The notes: generated by a model not told the origin, from the letters alone. A stretch of 64,000 bases of DNA from Hyphomicrobiales bacterium (GCA_900472575.1 UCIV01000042.1:62001-126000), one strand, 5' to 3'. Numbered from the stretch's first letter, positions 33,566 to 42,880 are shown. Program-made: numbers and translations.

Positions 33566-34966
33566 TCAATTGCGCCCGCGCCAGTAAGCGATCTGTTTCC
33601 GCACCTCGGATGGCGCGGTACCGCCAAAACTCTGGCGGCTGGCGACGGAGGCATCGACCGTCAGGACGTCGAAGACCTTTTCGGTGATTGCCGGGTTGAT
33701 CGCCTGCAGCTCTTCAAGCGAGAGTTCAGCCAGTTCGCAGCCTTTCTTTTCTGCCAGTGCCACGGCATGGCCGGTGGCATGGTGGGCGTCACGGAAGGGA
33801 AGGCCCGCCTCGCGCACCAGCCAGTCGGCCAGATCGGTGGCGGTCGAATAACCCGAGCCTGCGGCGGCGCGCATGCGGTCAGCGCGGATCGTCATGTCGC
33901 GCATCATGCCGGTCATGGCGGCAATCGCCAGTTCCAGGTTTTCGGCAGCGTCGAAAACCTGCTCCTTGTCTTCCTGCATATCCTTGGAATAGGCGAGCGG
34001 CAGGCCCTTCATGATGGTGAGCAGCGCCACTAGCGAGCCGTTGATACGGCCGGTCTTGGCGCGCACCAGTTCGGCAGCGTCGGGGTTCTTCTTCTGCGGC
34101 ATGATCGACGAACCGGTCGAGAAAGCATCCGACAGGCGCACGAAGCCGAATTGCGGCGTCGACCAGATGACGATTTCTTCGGCGAGGCGCGACAGGTGCA
34201 CGGCGCAGATCGAGGCGACCGAGAGGAATTCCAGCGCGAAATCGCGGTCGGACACGGTATCGATCGAATTGCGGGTCGGCTCGCGGAAACCGAGCGCCTT
34301 GGCCGTCATGTGGCGGTCGATCGGGAAGCCGGTGCCGGCAAGCGCTGCTGCGCCGATCGGGCTTTCGTCCAGATGGTCGATCGCGTGGCGTACGCGGGCG
34401 CGGTCACGGCCGAACATTTCGACATAGGCCATGCAGTGATGGCCGAAGGTGACCGGCTGGGCGGTCTGCAGGTGAGTGAAGCCGGGCATGACCGTATCGG
34501 CATGTTCTTCGGCGCGGTCGAGGAAGGCTGCGATGAGATCGGTCAGCATCTTCTCGGTCTTGCTCAACTCTTCCTTCACCCAGAGGCGGAAATCGAGCGC
34601 CACCTGGTCGTTGCGCGAGCGGGCGGTGTGCAGGCGGCCGGCAGCGGGGCCGATCAGCGTCGCCAGCCGTGCCTCGATGTTCATGTGAATGTCTTCGAGC
34701 TTGCGCGAGAACTCGAACTTTCCGCTCTCGATCTCTGACAGGATCGTGTTCAGTCCTTCGACGATCTTCTCTTTATCTTCGCGCGAAATAATGCCTTTTT
34801 CGGCCAGCATGGTTGCATGGGCGATCGAGCCTCGGATGTCCTGGGCGTAGAGCTTCTTGTCGAAACCGATCGAGGCATTTATCTCCTCCATGATCGCGTC
34901 CGGCCCGGAAGCGAAGCGTCCGCCCCACATCTGATTGGAAGAGGTCGCGTCCTTCGTATCGGCCAT
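33566..34966 (-). CDS. argH: Argininosuccinate lyase
   Basis: ArgH splits argininosuccinate into arginine and fumarate. The 466-residue fumarase-superfamily protein has the catalytic signature GSSIMPQKKNPD (about residues 280-291), the TARSRNDQ region and PGFTHLQTAQP. It is standard in length and intact. It is the first gene of a minus-strand run continuing with lptM and lysA, and it is divergent from tlpA by 26 bases. Confidence 0.97.
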   Translation of the reverse strand: MADTKDATSSNQMWGGRFASGPDAIMEEINASIGFDKKLYAQDIRGSIAHATMLAEKGIISREDKEKIVEGLNTILSEIESGKFEFSRKLEDIHMNIEARLATLIGPAAGRLHTARSRNDQVALDFRLWVKEELSKTEKMLTDLIAAFLDRAEEHADTVMPGFTHLQTAQPVTFGHHCMAYVEMFGRDRARVRHAIDHLDESPIGAAALAGTGFPIDRHMTAKALGFREPTRNSIDTVSDRDFALEFLSVASICAVHLSRLAEEIVIWSTPQFGFVRLSDAFSTGSSIMPQKKNPDAAELVRAKTGRINGSLVALLTIMKGLPLAYSKDMQEDKEQVFDAAENLELAIAAMTGMMRDMTIRADRMRAAAGSGYSTATDLADWLVREAGLPFRDAHHATGHAVALAEKKGCELAELSLEELQAINPAITEKVFDVLTVDASVASRQSFGGTAPSEVRKQIAYWRGRN

Positions 34967-34992
34967 GGCAGCTCAAGTCCTGGAGTTAAGAA

Positions 34993-35661
34993 ATGGCATC
35001 CAAAAGACCGCTTGGTCTCCCATCCGCCCGATTGATCATGATTGCCGCCGTTCTCGGGATTACCGCCGGCGCCGTGGCGGTATACGTGAGGAGCATGGGG
35101 TCTGGCAATGGCATGGACGGCCTGACGACGGCTTCTGCCGGCCAGTGCGAAGGTTCTGCCGAACTAGCGAAGTCGGTTTCCGCTTTCTCCAAGGGCGAAG
35201 TGGCAGCCATGGCGGCGGCGCAACCGCCGCGGCCGTTGCAACTGGCGTTCAAGGGGCCGGAAGGCAAGGAGATGACGGTAGCCGATCTCGCCGGCAAGAC
35301 GGTGCTGCTCAACCTCTGGGCGACATGGTGCGTGCCCTGCCGGGAAGAGATGCCGGCGCTCAACGCCTTGCAGAGCACGATGGGCGGGAGTGATTTCGAG
35401 GTTGTGGCCGTTAATATCGATACCGGCAGCGACCAGAAACCGAAGAATTTCTATCAGGATTACAAGATCGACAAGCTCGCCTTCTACAGCGACAGCTCCA
35501 TGGGCGTGTTCAATTCCGTGAAAAAGGAAGGCCTCGCCTTCGGCCTTCCGGCAACCCTTATCCTCGATAAAAAAGGCTGCCTGATCGGCGCCATGAACGG
35601 CCCCGCGGCCTGGGACAGCGAGGATGCCAAGGCGCTGATCACGGCGGCGAAGGGGAGCTAA
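34993..35661 (+). CDS. tlpA: TlpA-type thiol:disulfide interchange protein
   Basis: The 222-residue protein has an N-terminal membrane anchor (about residues 15-35, LIMIAAVLGITAGAVAVYV) and a periplasmic thioredoxin domain with the active site WCVPC (ATWCVPCREEMPALN, about residue 115). The cis-Pro region GLPATLIL is also present. TlpA-type reductases keep periplasmic Cys reduced, for instance in cytochrome oxidase assembly. The 26-base divergent gap to argH means overlapping regulation. Confidence 0.92.
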   Translation: MASKRPLGLPSARLIMIAAVLGITAGAVAVYVRSMGSGNGMDGLTTASAGQCEGSAELAKSVSAFSKGEVAAMAAAQPPRPLQLAFKGPEGKEMTVADLAGKTVLLNLWATWCVPCREEMPALNALQSTMGGSDFEVVAVNIDTGSDQKPKNFYQDYKIDKLAFYSDSSMGVFNSVKKEGLAFGLPATLILDKKGCLIGAMNGPAAWDSEDAKALITAAKGS

Positions 35662-35691
35662 CCCTCGCCACATTGTTGTCTGTGGACGGCT

Positions 35692-36567
35692 TTACCGCGT
35701 CGGAACCGGAACCTCGCCGCGGTAGTCATAAAATCCACGGCCGGATTTGCGGCCGAGCCAGCCGGCTTCGACATATTTCACCAGAAGCGGGCAGGGGCGG
35801 TATTTGCTGTCAGCCAGGCCATCATAAAGAACCTGCATGATCGACAGGCAGGTATCGAGACCGATGAAATCGGCGAGCTGAAGCGGGCCCATCGGATGGT
35901 TGGCGCCGAGTTTCATGGCGGTGTCGATCGCGTCCACCGAACCCACGCCTTCGTAAAGGGTGTAGATCGCCTCGTTGATCATCGGCAGCAGGATACGATT
36001 GACGATGAAGGCCGGGAAATCCTCGGAGACGGTAACGGTCTTGTCGAGCGAAGCGACATATTCCTTGGCCGCCCTGAAGGTCGGCTCGTCGGTGGCGATG
36101 CCGCGCACCAGTTCGACAAGCTTCATCACCGGCACCGGGTTCATGAAATGAATGCCCATGAACCGCTCGGGACGGTCGGTCGCGGAAGCAAGTCGGGTGA
36201 TCGAGAGCGACGAGGTATTGGTGGCGAGCAGCGCCTCGGGCTTCAGGACCGGGCATACATGCGCGTAGATCTTGCGCTTGACGCTTTCGTCTTCGGTTGC
36301 CGCCTCGATGACGATGTCCATCGGCGCCAGATCATTTACGTCGGCGGAGCCGGAGATTTTGGAGAGCGCCGCGTTGCGTTCCTCATCGGTGATCTTCTCG
36401 CCGGCGACGAGGCGGGCGAGCGTGCCGTTGATCGTTGCAAGTGCTGCCTGGATCCGGTCCGGGTCCAGATCGTAGATCTGCACCCTATAGCCTGCGAGGG
36501 AGGAAACATGCGCGATGCCGCAGCCCATCTGACCTGCGCCGATGATGCCGATATTCTGGAAGGCCAT
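35692..36567 (-). CDS. hbdA: 3-hydroxybutyryl-CoA dehydrogenase
   Basis: This 291-residue enzyme has a Rossmann NAD motif at the very N-terminus (IGIIGAGQMGCGIAH) and the HCDH active-site pattern FMGIHFMNPVPVMKLVELV. A C-terminal domain follows (GANHPMGPLQLADFIGLDTCLSIM). It interconverts acetoacetyl-CoA and 3-hydroxybutyryl-CoA in fatty-acid and PHB metabolism. ATG 36567 gives MAFQNIGIIG; the earlier ATG adds non-family residues. It follows etfBA on the same strand but behind a terminator. Confidence 0.93.
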   Translation of the reverse strand: MAFQNIGIIGAGQMGCGIAHVSSLAGYRVQIYDLDPDRIQAALATINGTLARLVAGEKITDEERNAALSKISGSADVNDLAPMDIVIEAATEDESVKRKIYAHVCPVLKPEALLATNTSSLSITRLASATDRPERFMGIHFMNPVPVMKLVELVRGIATDEPTFRAAKEYVASLDKTVTVSEDFPAFIVNRILLPMINEAIYTLYEGVGSVDAIDTAMKLGANHPMGPLQLADFIGLDTCLSIMQVLYDGLADSKYRPCPLLVKYVEAGWLGRKSGRGFYDYRGEVPVPTR

Positions 36568-36636
36568 AACGCTTACTCCATCCCTTGGGCTTGGGCGCAC
36601 TTGTGGTGCACGCTTTTTATTTGAAAATTCTTATTT

Positions 36637-36674
36637 AAAAAATGCCGGGCCACGTGTAGCGGTCCGGCATTTTT
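36637..36674 (-). terminator. Terminator between etfA and hbdA
   Basis: AAAAAATGCCGGGCC (36637-36651) faces GGTCCGGCATTTTT (36661-36674), forming a strong stem flanked by A/T-runs on both sides. It should terminate etfBA transcripts on the minus strand, so hbdA likely has its own promoter or needs read-through. Confidence 0.8.
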
Positions 36675-36733
36675 CTATTCGCCTGGCCATCATTTTGCCA
36701 GCTTTTTTCGCTGCCGCGAAGGCGGCTCGTCTG

Positions 36734-37663
36734 TCAGAGCGCCTTTTCGAGCTTCGGCAGGATGTCGAACAGATCGCCGACGAGGCCGTAGTCTGCGACC
36801 TGGAAGATCGGGGCTTCCTCGTCCTTGTTGATGGCGACGATGACCTTCGAATCCTTCATGCCGGCGAGGTGCTGGATCGCACCGGAAATGCCGACCGCGA
36901 TATAGAGATCGGGAGCGACTACCTTGCCGGTCTGGCCGACCTGCCAGTCGTTCGGGGCGTAACCGGCATCGACCGCGGCGCGTGATGCGCCAACGGCGGC
37001 ACCCAGCTTATCGGCTACCGGAAGGATGACCTCCTGGAACTTTTCCGAAGATCCAAGCGCGCGACCGCCCGAGATGATCACCTTGGCCGAGGTCAGTTCA
37101 GGGCGTTCGGACGAGGCGAGTGCGTCGGAGACGAAGCTCGATACACCCGGATTTCCGGCAGCCGAAACGGTTTCAACCGCTGCCGAACCGCCTTCGCCTG
37201 CTGCGGCAAAAGATGCCGTGCGCACGGTGATGACCTTCTTGGCATCGGTGGACTGGACGGTCTGGATGGCGTTGCCAGCATAGATCGGGCGCTTGAACGT
37301 GTCAGCCGAGACGACCTCGACGATTTCCGAGATCTGCATCACGTCGAGCAGGGCTGCAACGCGCGGCAGGACGTTCTTGGCGGACGTCGTGGCCGGTCCG
37401 ACGATCACGTCATACGAAGTGCTAAGCGAGACGATCAGGTCGGCCAGCGGTTCTGCGAGATTGTTGGTGAGGCTCGCATCCTCGGCCACGAGAACCTTGG
37501 AGACGCCGGAAAGCTTGGCGGCTGCATCTGCAGCGGCCTTTGCACCCGCGCCGGCGACCAGAACATGCACGTCGCCACCAATTTTCGATGCAGCGGTGAG
37601 CGCCTTGGCGGTCTGTTCCGAAAGGCCAGACGCGTCGTTTTCTGCCAGAAGAAGAATGGTCAT
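36734..37663 (-). CDS. etfA: Electron transfer flavoprotein subunit alpha
   Basis: EtfA binds FAD and, with EtfB, carries electrons from acyl-CoA dehydrogenases to ETF-quinone oxidoreductase. The 309-residue protein has the AMP/FAD-binding C-terminal domain with SGGRALGSSE, AAVGASRAAVDAGYAPNDWQVGQTGKVVAPDLYIAVGISGAIQHLAGMKDS. It is intact and typical in length. The start is 25 bases downstream of the etfB stop, forming an etfBA operon. Confidence 0.96.
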   Translation of the reverse strand: MTILLLAENDASGLSEQTAKALTAASKIGGDVHVLVAGAGAKAAADAAAKLSGVSKVLVAEDASLTNNLAEPLADLIVSLSTSYDVIVGPATTSAKNVLPRVAALLDVMQISEIVEVVSADTFKRPIYAGNAIQTVQSTDAKKVITVRTASFAAAGEGGSAAVETVSAAGNPGVSSFVSDALASSERPELTSAKVIISGGRALGSSEKFQEVILPVADKLGAAVGASRAAVDAGYAPNDWQVGQTGKVVAPDLYIAVGISGAIQHLAGMKDSKVIVAINKDEEAPIFQVADYGLVGDLFDILPKLEKAL

Positions 37664-37688
37664 GATTGTTGTCTCCTGTCTTCCGTTC

Positions 37689-38435
37689 TCAGATCACGCC
37701 GGCGGTCTTGAGGCTGGAAACCAGCTCTTCAACCGACCCGACCTTGACGCCAGCCTTGCGGCCGCCCGGCTCTTCGGTCTTCAGCACCTTGAGGCGCGGC
37801 GCGGTATCGACGCCGAAATCGGCAGGCGTCTTCTTGTCGAGCGGCTTCTTCTTTGCCTTCATGATGTTGGGCAGCGAAGCGTAGCGTGGCTCGTTGAGGC
37901 GCAGGTCGGTGGTGACTACGGCTGGAAGCTTGACTTCGATCGTCTGCGAGCCGCCATCGACTTCGCGGGTCACGGTCGCCTTGTCGCCGGCGATCTCGAT
38001 CTTGGAGGCAAAGGTTGCCTGGGCGGAGCCGAGAAGCGCTGCCAGCATCTGGCCGGTCTGATTGCTGTCGTCATCGATCGCCTGCTTGCCGACGATGATC
38101 AGGCCCGGCTGTTCGACCTCGACGACGCCCTTCAGCAGCTTGGCGACGGCGAGCGGTTCGACGGCTTCGTCGGTCTCGATCAGGATGGCGCGATCAGCAC
38201 CCATGGCGAGCGCGGTGCGCAGCGTTTCTTCAGCCTTTGCCGGGCCGATCGACACGACCACTACTTCTTCCGCCTTGCCTGCTTCCTTCAGTCGCAGAGC
38301 CTCTTCGACGGAGATTTCGTCGAACGGGTTCATCGACATTTTCACATTGGCGAGTTCAACGCCCGTGCCATCCGGTTTGACGCGGATTTTCACGTTGTAA
38401 TCGACGACTCGCTTAACAGGCACCAGGATCTTCAT
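37689..38435 (-). CDS. etfB: Electron transfer flavoprotein subunit beta
   Basis: EtfB is the structural partner of EtfA and binds AMP. The 248-residue protein begins MKILVPVKRVVDYNVKIRVKPDGTGVEL and has the SIGPAKAEETLRTALAMGADRAILI and GKQAIDDDSNQTGQMLAALLG signature blocks. It is the first gene of etfBA. A 139-base gap separates it from the rhomboid gene upstream. Confidence 0.96.
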   Translation of the reverse strand: MKILVPVKRVVDYNVKIRVKPDGTGVELANVKMSMNPFDEISVEEALRLKEAGKAEEVVVVSIGPAKAEETLRTALAMGADRAILIETDEAVEPLAVAKLLKGVVEVEQPGLIIVGKQAIDDDSNQTGQMLAALLGSAQATFASKIEIAGDKATVTREVDGGSQTIEVKLPAVVTTDLRLNEPRYASLPNIMKAKKKPLDKKTPADFGVDTAPRLKVLKTEEPGGRKAGVKVGSVEELVSSLKTAGVI

Positions 38436-38574
38436 GGGGTCCTTCCTTGACTATCTCCGACGGCAAAATGCGACATTTGCCATCTCCTCGTGTGTCAGTG
38501 GGCGACATGGATACGCATTTTTCACCCGATTACAACGCCGTTTCCATGCCGACACTTGCGCATTTCTCATATCC

Positions 38575-39321
38575 CTATTCGACGCGTGCTGGTACCTGCG
38601 GAACGCTCTGTTTGTGATGTACGGCGCGCGGGGTGACGATCCGTCGGTCGAAGAGCGGAACCCCGGGACGACGCATGACGAGAACCAGAAGAGCGCCAGC
38701 GATGATGCCACCCACATGCGCTCCCCAAGAGACGGCGTCATCCATGTTCAGCGCCAGCATGACGAATTGCTGGGCAATCCAGAGCGCCAGCGGAATGAAG
38801 GCGGGAAGCGGCAGGGGAATACGAAAGAGCACCAGGACCCAAACCCGTACCCGCGGATGCAGCAGAAAATAGGCGGCAACCACGCCGGAAATCGCACCCG
38901 AGGCACCGATCAGCAGGCCTTCCGATTGAGGGGTAACGAAACCATGGAGTGCGGCTCCCGCTGCGGCGCAGAGAAGATAGAAGATCAGGAAGCGGAAATG
39001 GCCCAGCGCATCCTCGACATTATCGCCAAAGACCCAAAGGAAAAGCATGTTGGGGGCGAGATGCCAGAAATCGATATGCAGGAAGGCGTAGGTCAGGAAG
39101 GTCATATCTTCCGGCACCAGGACCAGTGATGGATCGAGAACCGCGTGGTCGAAGATCAGGGCAGGGATGAAGCCCAAGCCCAGTGACGCACGCTCCGCCT
39201 GTTCCACCGGAGCGAGTGTGGTGAACAGCCATGCCAGCACATTCAACACGATCAGGCTGATCGTGACCCATTGGACGCGGATATATTTCAGTTCGTTCGT
39301 GTCATGCAGCGGGACGAACAT
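38575..39321 (-). CDS. Rhomboid family intramembrane serine protease
   Basis: The 248-residue membrane protein has at least six helices. It carries the catalytic Ser in GASGAISG (GxSG), the His in WGAHVGGIIAG and HLAPNMLFLWVFGDNVE (the HxxxN-type second helix). It likely cleaves membrane proteins within the bilayer; no substrate can be inferred. ATG 39321 (MFVPLHDTNELKYI) is typical of the alphaproteobacterial branch; the frame extends upstream into the PduO-type gene. Confidence 0.92.
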   Translation of the reverse strand: MFVPLHDTNELKYIRVQWVTISLIVLNVLAWLFTTLAPVEQAERASLGLGFIPALIFDHAVLDPSLVLVPEDMTFLTYAFLHIDFWHLAPNMLFLWVFGDNVEDALGHFRFLIFYLLCAAAGAALHGFVTPQSEGLLIGASGAISGVVAAYFLLHPRVRVWVLVLFRIPLPLPAFIPLALWIAQQFVMLALNMDDAVSWGAHVGGIIAGALLVLVMRRPGVPLFDRRIVTPRAVHHKQSVPQVPARVE

Positions 39322-39343
39322 ACGCGACCTCCTGGAGCGGCGT

Positions 39344-39916
39344 TTAGCGGTGTTTGCCGGGTACCCACAAAATGTCAGCCTGTCCGCGATCATTGGCGAA
39401 GCGGGCGGCGACGAAGAGGAAATCGGAGAGGCGGTTGATGTATTTAAGCGCCGCGGCGCCGACCTTTTCCTGCCGCGACAGCTCGACCATCAGCCGTTCG
39501 GCGCGCCTTGCGATCGTGCGTGCCATATGCAGGTGTGCGGCCGCTGCCGTGCCGCCAGGCAGCACGAAGGATTTCAGGGGATCGAGCTCGCCGTTCAGGG
39601 CGTCGATCTCCCGCTCCAGCCGCTCCGCCTGCGCTTCGATGATGCGCAGTGGCTCATAGCTCAACTCCTCGCCGGTGTCGGGTGTCGCAAGGTCCGAGCC
39701 GAGATCGAAGAGATCGTTCTGAATGCGGACAAGCATGACGTCCAGTTCGTCGAGGCCGATGGTATGAAGCCGGGCGAGGCCGACCGCCGAATTGGTTTCG
39801 TCAACCGTGCCGTAAGCTTCCACCCTCAGGTCGAATTTTTCGCGGCGCGGACCGGAGACAAGCCCGGTCGTGCCTTTGTCGCCGGTGCGGGTATAGATCT
39901 TGTTCAGCTTGACCAT
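39344..39916 (-). CDS. PduO-type cob(I)alamin adenosyltransferase
   Basis: The 190-residue protein begins MVKLNKIYTRTGDKGTTGLVSGPR, the ATP-binding N-terminus of PduO-type ATRs, and has VDETNSAVGLARL and RTIARRAERLMVELS further on. It attaches the adenosyl ligand to cob(I)alamin or cob(I)yrinic acid diamide, making coenzyme B12. The window also encodes CobS and CobT of the same pathway, but these are 28 kb away, so they are not co-transcribed. Confidence 0.93.
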   Translation of the reverse strand: MVKLNKIYTRTGDKGTTGLVSGPRREKFDLRVEAYGTVDETNSAVGLARLHTIGLDELDVMLVRIQNDLFDLGSDLATPDTGEELSYEPLRIIEAQAERLEREIDALNGELDPLKSFVLPGGTAAAAHLHMARTIARRAERLMVELSRQEKVGAAALKYINRLSDFLFVAARFANDRGQADILWVPGKHR

Positions 39917-39928
39917 GTTTTCTTTTCC

Positions 39929-40132
39929 TTAGCTTGGCCTTCCCCCGCCGGTGATCCACAGCGTCAGCATGATCAGCACAATCGCCACCGCCTGCAGGAT
40001 GACGCGCAACTGCATCAGCTTGTTCGAGCGGTTGGCGTCTGTACCCTTCAGCATGTTGATCAGCCCGCGGATCAGGACGAGCACGACGAGGCCCATCACG
40101 ATCAGGGTCAGAAAGGTGGTGAAACTCGACAT
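39929..40132 (-). CDS. Small two-helix membrane protein
   Basis: This 67-residue protein has two hydrophobic helices (about residues 6-28 and 42-61) joined by a basic loop (KGTDANRSNKLMQLR), in the style of HIG1/twin-transmembrane proteins. The family is annotated as twin transmembrane protein in rhizobia without a known role. The gene ends 12 bases before the adenosyltransferase and starts 20 bases after the SDR stop, so the three minus-strand genes may share a transcript. Confidence 0.8.
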   Translation of the reverse strand: MSSFTTFLTLIVMGLVVLVLIRGLINMLKGTDANRSNKLMQLRVILQAVAIVLIMLTLWITGGGRPS

Positions 40133-40152
40133 GTCCTGCCTCCCGTCAGTTG

Positions 40153-40986
40153 TCAGTCGATACGGCGCATCAGCGTGTAGAAAAGCCGAGCCGGGAGCAA
40201 TTTCTTCAGCAACGCACCCTGCTTTGCAGGTCTGGTTACCAGATAATGCGGCTTTGGACGAGGCGCGTTCAATGCATGATCGAGCACCTTGTAAACGGCT
40301 TCCGGCCCAAGCTTGTGGCGGTTGACGGGGCCGCTGCCATCAAGGCGTTGCAGCTGTCGCGCATAATCGGCGGCATGTACGGAGCCGGTGAGGTCTATAT
40401 TCTCGCTGATCTTGGCGAGTGCATTGGCGGTGAAACGGGTGGCGATCGGGCCGGGTTCGATCAGGCTCACCTCTATGCCGCTGCCGGCCAGTTCCATGCG
40501 CAAAGTCAGCGTCAGTCCTTCGAGCGCATATTTGGAGGCCGTATAGGCACCGCGATAACGATAGGGCAGCAGCCCGAGGATCGAGGAGCAGTTGACGATG
40601 CGGCCTCGGCCTTGGGTGCGCATGAAGGGAATGACCTGCCGGGTCAATTCATGCCAGCCGAAAAGATTGGTCTCGAACTGCACGCGCAACACGTCCGTCG
40701 TCAGGTCCTCCACCGCTCCCGGCTGGCCATAGGCGCCGTTGTTGAACAACGCGTCGATCTTTCCGCCGGTGCGGGTCGTCACGGTTTTCACCAACTCGTC
40801 GATCGTATCTTGCTTGGTATAGTCGAGGATAAGAGCCTCGATGCCGTCGGCTTCGAGTGCGGCCAGATCCTCCGTCTTTCGCGCCGTTGCGAAAACGCGC
40901 CAGCCATCCGCCTTCAATGCCCGTGCCGCATAAGCGCCGATGCCGGAGGAACAGCCGGTGACGATGATCGTTCTTCCTGCAGTCAT
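40153..40986 (-). CDS. SDR family oxidoreductase
   Basis: The 277-residue short-chain dehydrogenase has the classical cofactor motif TGCSSGIGAYAARAL (about residues 10-24), NNGAYG, the Ser in NCSSILGLLPYRYRGAYTASKYALEG and the YxxxK pair (YTASK). The substrate is not evident. Members of this subfamily act on hydroxyacyl, steroid-like or quinone substrates. It is divergent from the YihY gene. Confidence 0.87.
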   Translation of the reverse strand: MTAGRTIIVTGCSSGIGAYAARALKADGWRVFATARKTEDLAALEADGIEALILDYTKQDTIDELVKTVTTRTGGKIDALFNNGAYGQPGAVEDLTTDVLRVQFETNLFGWHELTRQVIPFMRTQGRGRIVNCSSILGLLPYRYRGAYTASKYALEGLTLTLRMELAGSGIEVSLIEPGPIATRFTANALAKISENIDLTGSVHAADYARQLQRLDGSGPVNRHKLGPEAVYKVLDHALNAPRPKPHYLVTRPAKQGALLKKLLPARLFYTLMRRID

Positions 40987-41068
40987 TTGGGGGCTTATCC
41001 TCGATACTCACCTGTACAAGCGGGAGTGTTCCTCCCATATTTCGCGAGAAGTCACAACGGAGTAGACC

Positions 41069-42043
41069 TTGCAGGAAGAAACGCGCCGGCCGCGATGGCA
41101 CCGATTGGCCTTCAAGGTTTTATGGGATGCCTATTGGCATTTCACTGAGGATGACGGCTGGGCCATGGCGAGCCATGTGGCGCTTTCCGGCCTGCTGGCG
41201 CTGTTCCCGTTCCTGATCTTCGGTACCGCGCTTGCCGGTTTTCTCGGTGCCGGCGGATTTTCAGAAACGGCGATCCACCTGATGTTTGATGCCTGGCCGG
41301 CGGATATCGCTAATCCGATCGCGTCGGAAATCCAGCGGGTAATCGATATGCCGCGCGGCGGGCTTCTGACCGTCTCGGTGCTGGCAGCCGCCTATTTCGC
41401 CTCCAACGGGGTGGAGGCCCTGCGCATCTCGCTCAACCGTGCCTATCGGGTGACCGAAACGCGGGCATGGTATGTGACGCGCCTTGCCAGCCTCGGCTAC
41501 GTCATCGTCGCGGTGGTGATCTTTGCCGTGATCAGCATCGTGCTTCTGGCGGTACCGGTGGCGCAGCGCTTTGCCGAGACGAAATTCCCCTGGCTGATGA
41601 GCGATCTAAACGCGCTTGCCAATTGGGGCCTCGTCGGCACCGGCCTGCTTCTGATGCTTGGCCTGCTCTTTTCCCACAAATGGCTGCCGGCTGGCGACCG
41701 GCGGATCATCGATGTGCTTCCAGGTGTGGTGCTGACCATCGTCATCTGGACGATCTTCGGTTTCGGTTTCGCCTATTACCTGTCGAGTTTTGCCAATTAC
41801 GCGGCCACCTATGCGGGCCTTGCCTCGATCATGATCGTGCTCGTCTTCCTCTATATGGTCGGCGTGATCTTCATGCTGGGGGCCGAACTCAATGCGGCTA
41901 TCCTGAAATACAAGGTCTATTCGGTGGTCAATCAGGTGAACAAGAAGCGCAAGGCAAAGCGCGCCGGCCGCTCAGAGCCCGACGATGCGGCGAATGTCGC
42001 CGGGCAGGAGGCCCTCGTCACGAAGAGCCGCAATTCCGGTTGA
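41069..42043 (+). CDS. YihY/BrkB family membrane protein
   Basis: The 324-residue inner-membrane protein has six hydrophobic helices and the family pattern DDGWAMASHVALSGLLALFPFLIFGTALAGF, SNGVEALRISLNRAYRV and ASIMIVLVFLYMVGVIFMLGAELNAAI. Function is not established (historically annotated as a virulence factor or ribonuclease BN by error). It has a TTG start at 41069, preceded by CGGAG. Its 3' end overlaps the convergent gluQRS by 72 bases, an unusually long overlap. Confidence 0.87.
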   Translation: MQEETRRPRWHRLAFKVLWDAYWHFTEDDGWAMASHVALSGLLALFPFLIFGTALAGFLGAGGFSETAIHLMFDAWPADIANPIASEIQRVIDMPRGGLLTVSVLAAAYFASNGVEALRISLNRAYRVTETRAWYVTRLASLGYVIVAVVIFAVISIVLLAVPVAQRFAETKFPWLMSDLNALANWGLVGTGLLLMLGLLFSHKWLPAGDRRIIDVLPGVVLTIVIWTIFGFGFAYYLSSFANYAATYAGLASIMIVLVFLYMVGVIFMLGAELNAAILKYKVYSVVNQVNKKRKAKRAGRSEPDDAANVAGQEALVTKSRNSG

Positions 42044-42853
42044 GCCTTCGCTTTTCGACAGTTTTCGCCCGTCTCTTCCGACAATCAACTGATGGTGATG
42101 ATAGACCGGCTCAGGCAAGCCGAGCAGTTCCTGCAGCAACGTGTGGATGGCGGTAGCCGTATAGAGATCTTCGCCCCGCACCACATGGGTAATTCCCTGC
42201 AACGCATCGTCGATCACGACCGACAGATGATAGCTCGACGGCGCATCCGAGCGTGACAGGATCACATCACCCCAGATCGTCGGATCAGCCGGGATTGTCT
42301 CGGGGTGGCCGGTGCCGGTTTCCTGCCATGAAAGCTGCTTGCCGACCAGGGCCATCGCCTTCATCACATCCATTCGCCACGCGTGTTTGATCCCCTTGGC
42401 GATAAGATGCGCCCGTTCCGCCTCGTTGCGCAGTCTGTCGTCATCAGGATAAAGCGGCGAGCCATCGGGATCGCGCGGCCAGTTTTTTCCATTTGTTTCA
42501 TATGCCGTAACGTGCGCCTTCACCTCGCCGCGGGTGAGGAATGTGGGATAGACGAGGCCCATGCTCCGCAATCTGTCGAGCGCGTCCCGGTAGGCATCGA
42601 AATGCTCTGACTGGCGGCGCACCGGCATTTCCCAGTCGAGACCGAGCCAGGTGAGATCGCGATAGATCATCTCCTCGAATTCGGCTGTACAGCGCGTCAG
42701 GTCTATGTCTTCGATGCGCAGCAGAAACCGCCCACCACTCGCCTTCGCCATGTCGTGGTTCAGAAACGCCGAAAGCGCATGGCCGAGATGGAGAAAGCCA
42801 TTCGGGCTGGGGGCGAAACGATAGACGGGTTTTTCTGGCGGTGAGTTCGGCAT
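41972..42853 (-). CDS. gluQRS: Glutamyl-Q tRNA(Asp) synthetase
   Basis: GluQRS attaches glutamate to queuosine at position 34 of tRNA-Asp. The 293-residue protein looks like the catalytic half of glutamyl-tRNA synthetase: FAPSPNGFLHLGHALSAF (HIGH-type), and KLSKSEG (KMSKS-type). It has no anticodon-binding domain. Its length fits. The queuosine connection is shared with yhhQ. The ATG at 42853 lies just beside an extragenic palindromic repeat. Confidence 0.93.
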   Translation of the reverse strand: MPNSPPEKPVYRFAPSPNGFLHLGHALSAFLNHDMAKASGGRFLLRIEDIDLTRCTAEFEEMIYRDLTWLGLDWEMPVRRQSEHFDAYRDALDRLRSMGLVYPTFLTRGEVKAHVTAYETNGKNWPRDPDGSPLYPDDDRLRNEAERAHLIAKGIKHAWRMDVMKAMALVGKQLSWQETGTGHPETIPADPTIWGDVILSRSDAPSSYHLSVVIDDALQGITHVVRGEDLYTATAIHTLLQELLGLPEPVYHHHQLIVGRDGRKLSKSEGSTGIAALRDEGLLPGDIRRIVGL

Positions 42854-42880
42854 TGATTGCTTGCGTTCGGGCTTGCTTGC

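Noticed and set aside
31791..33587. 598-residue plus-strand frame over lysA and lptM
   Set aside because: Antisense shadow; the minus strand carries unmistakable LysA and LptM motifs.
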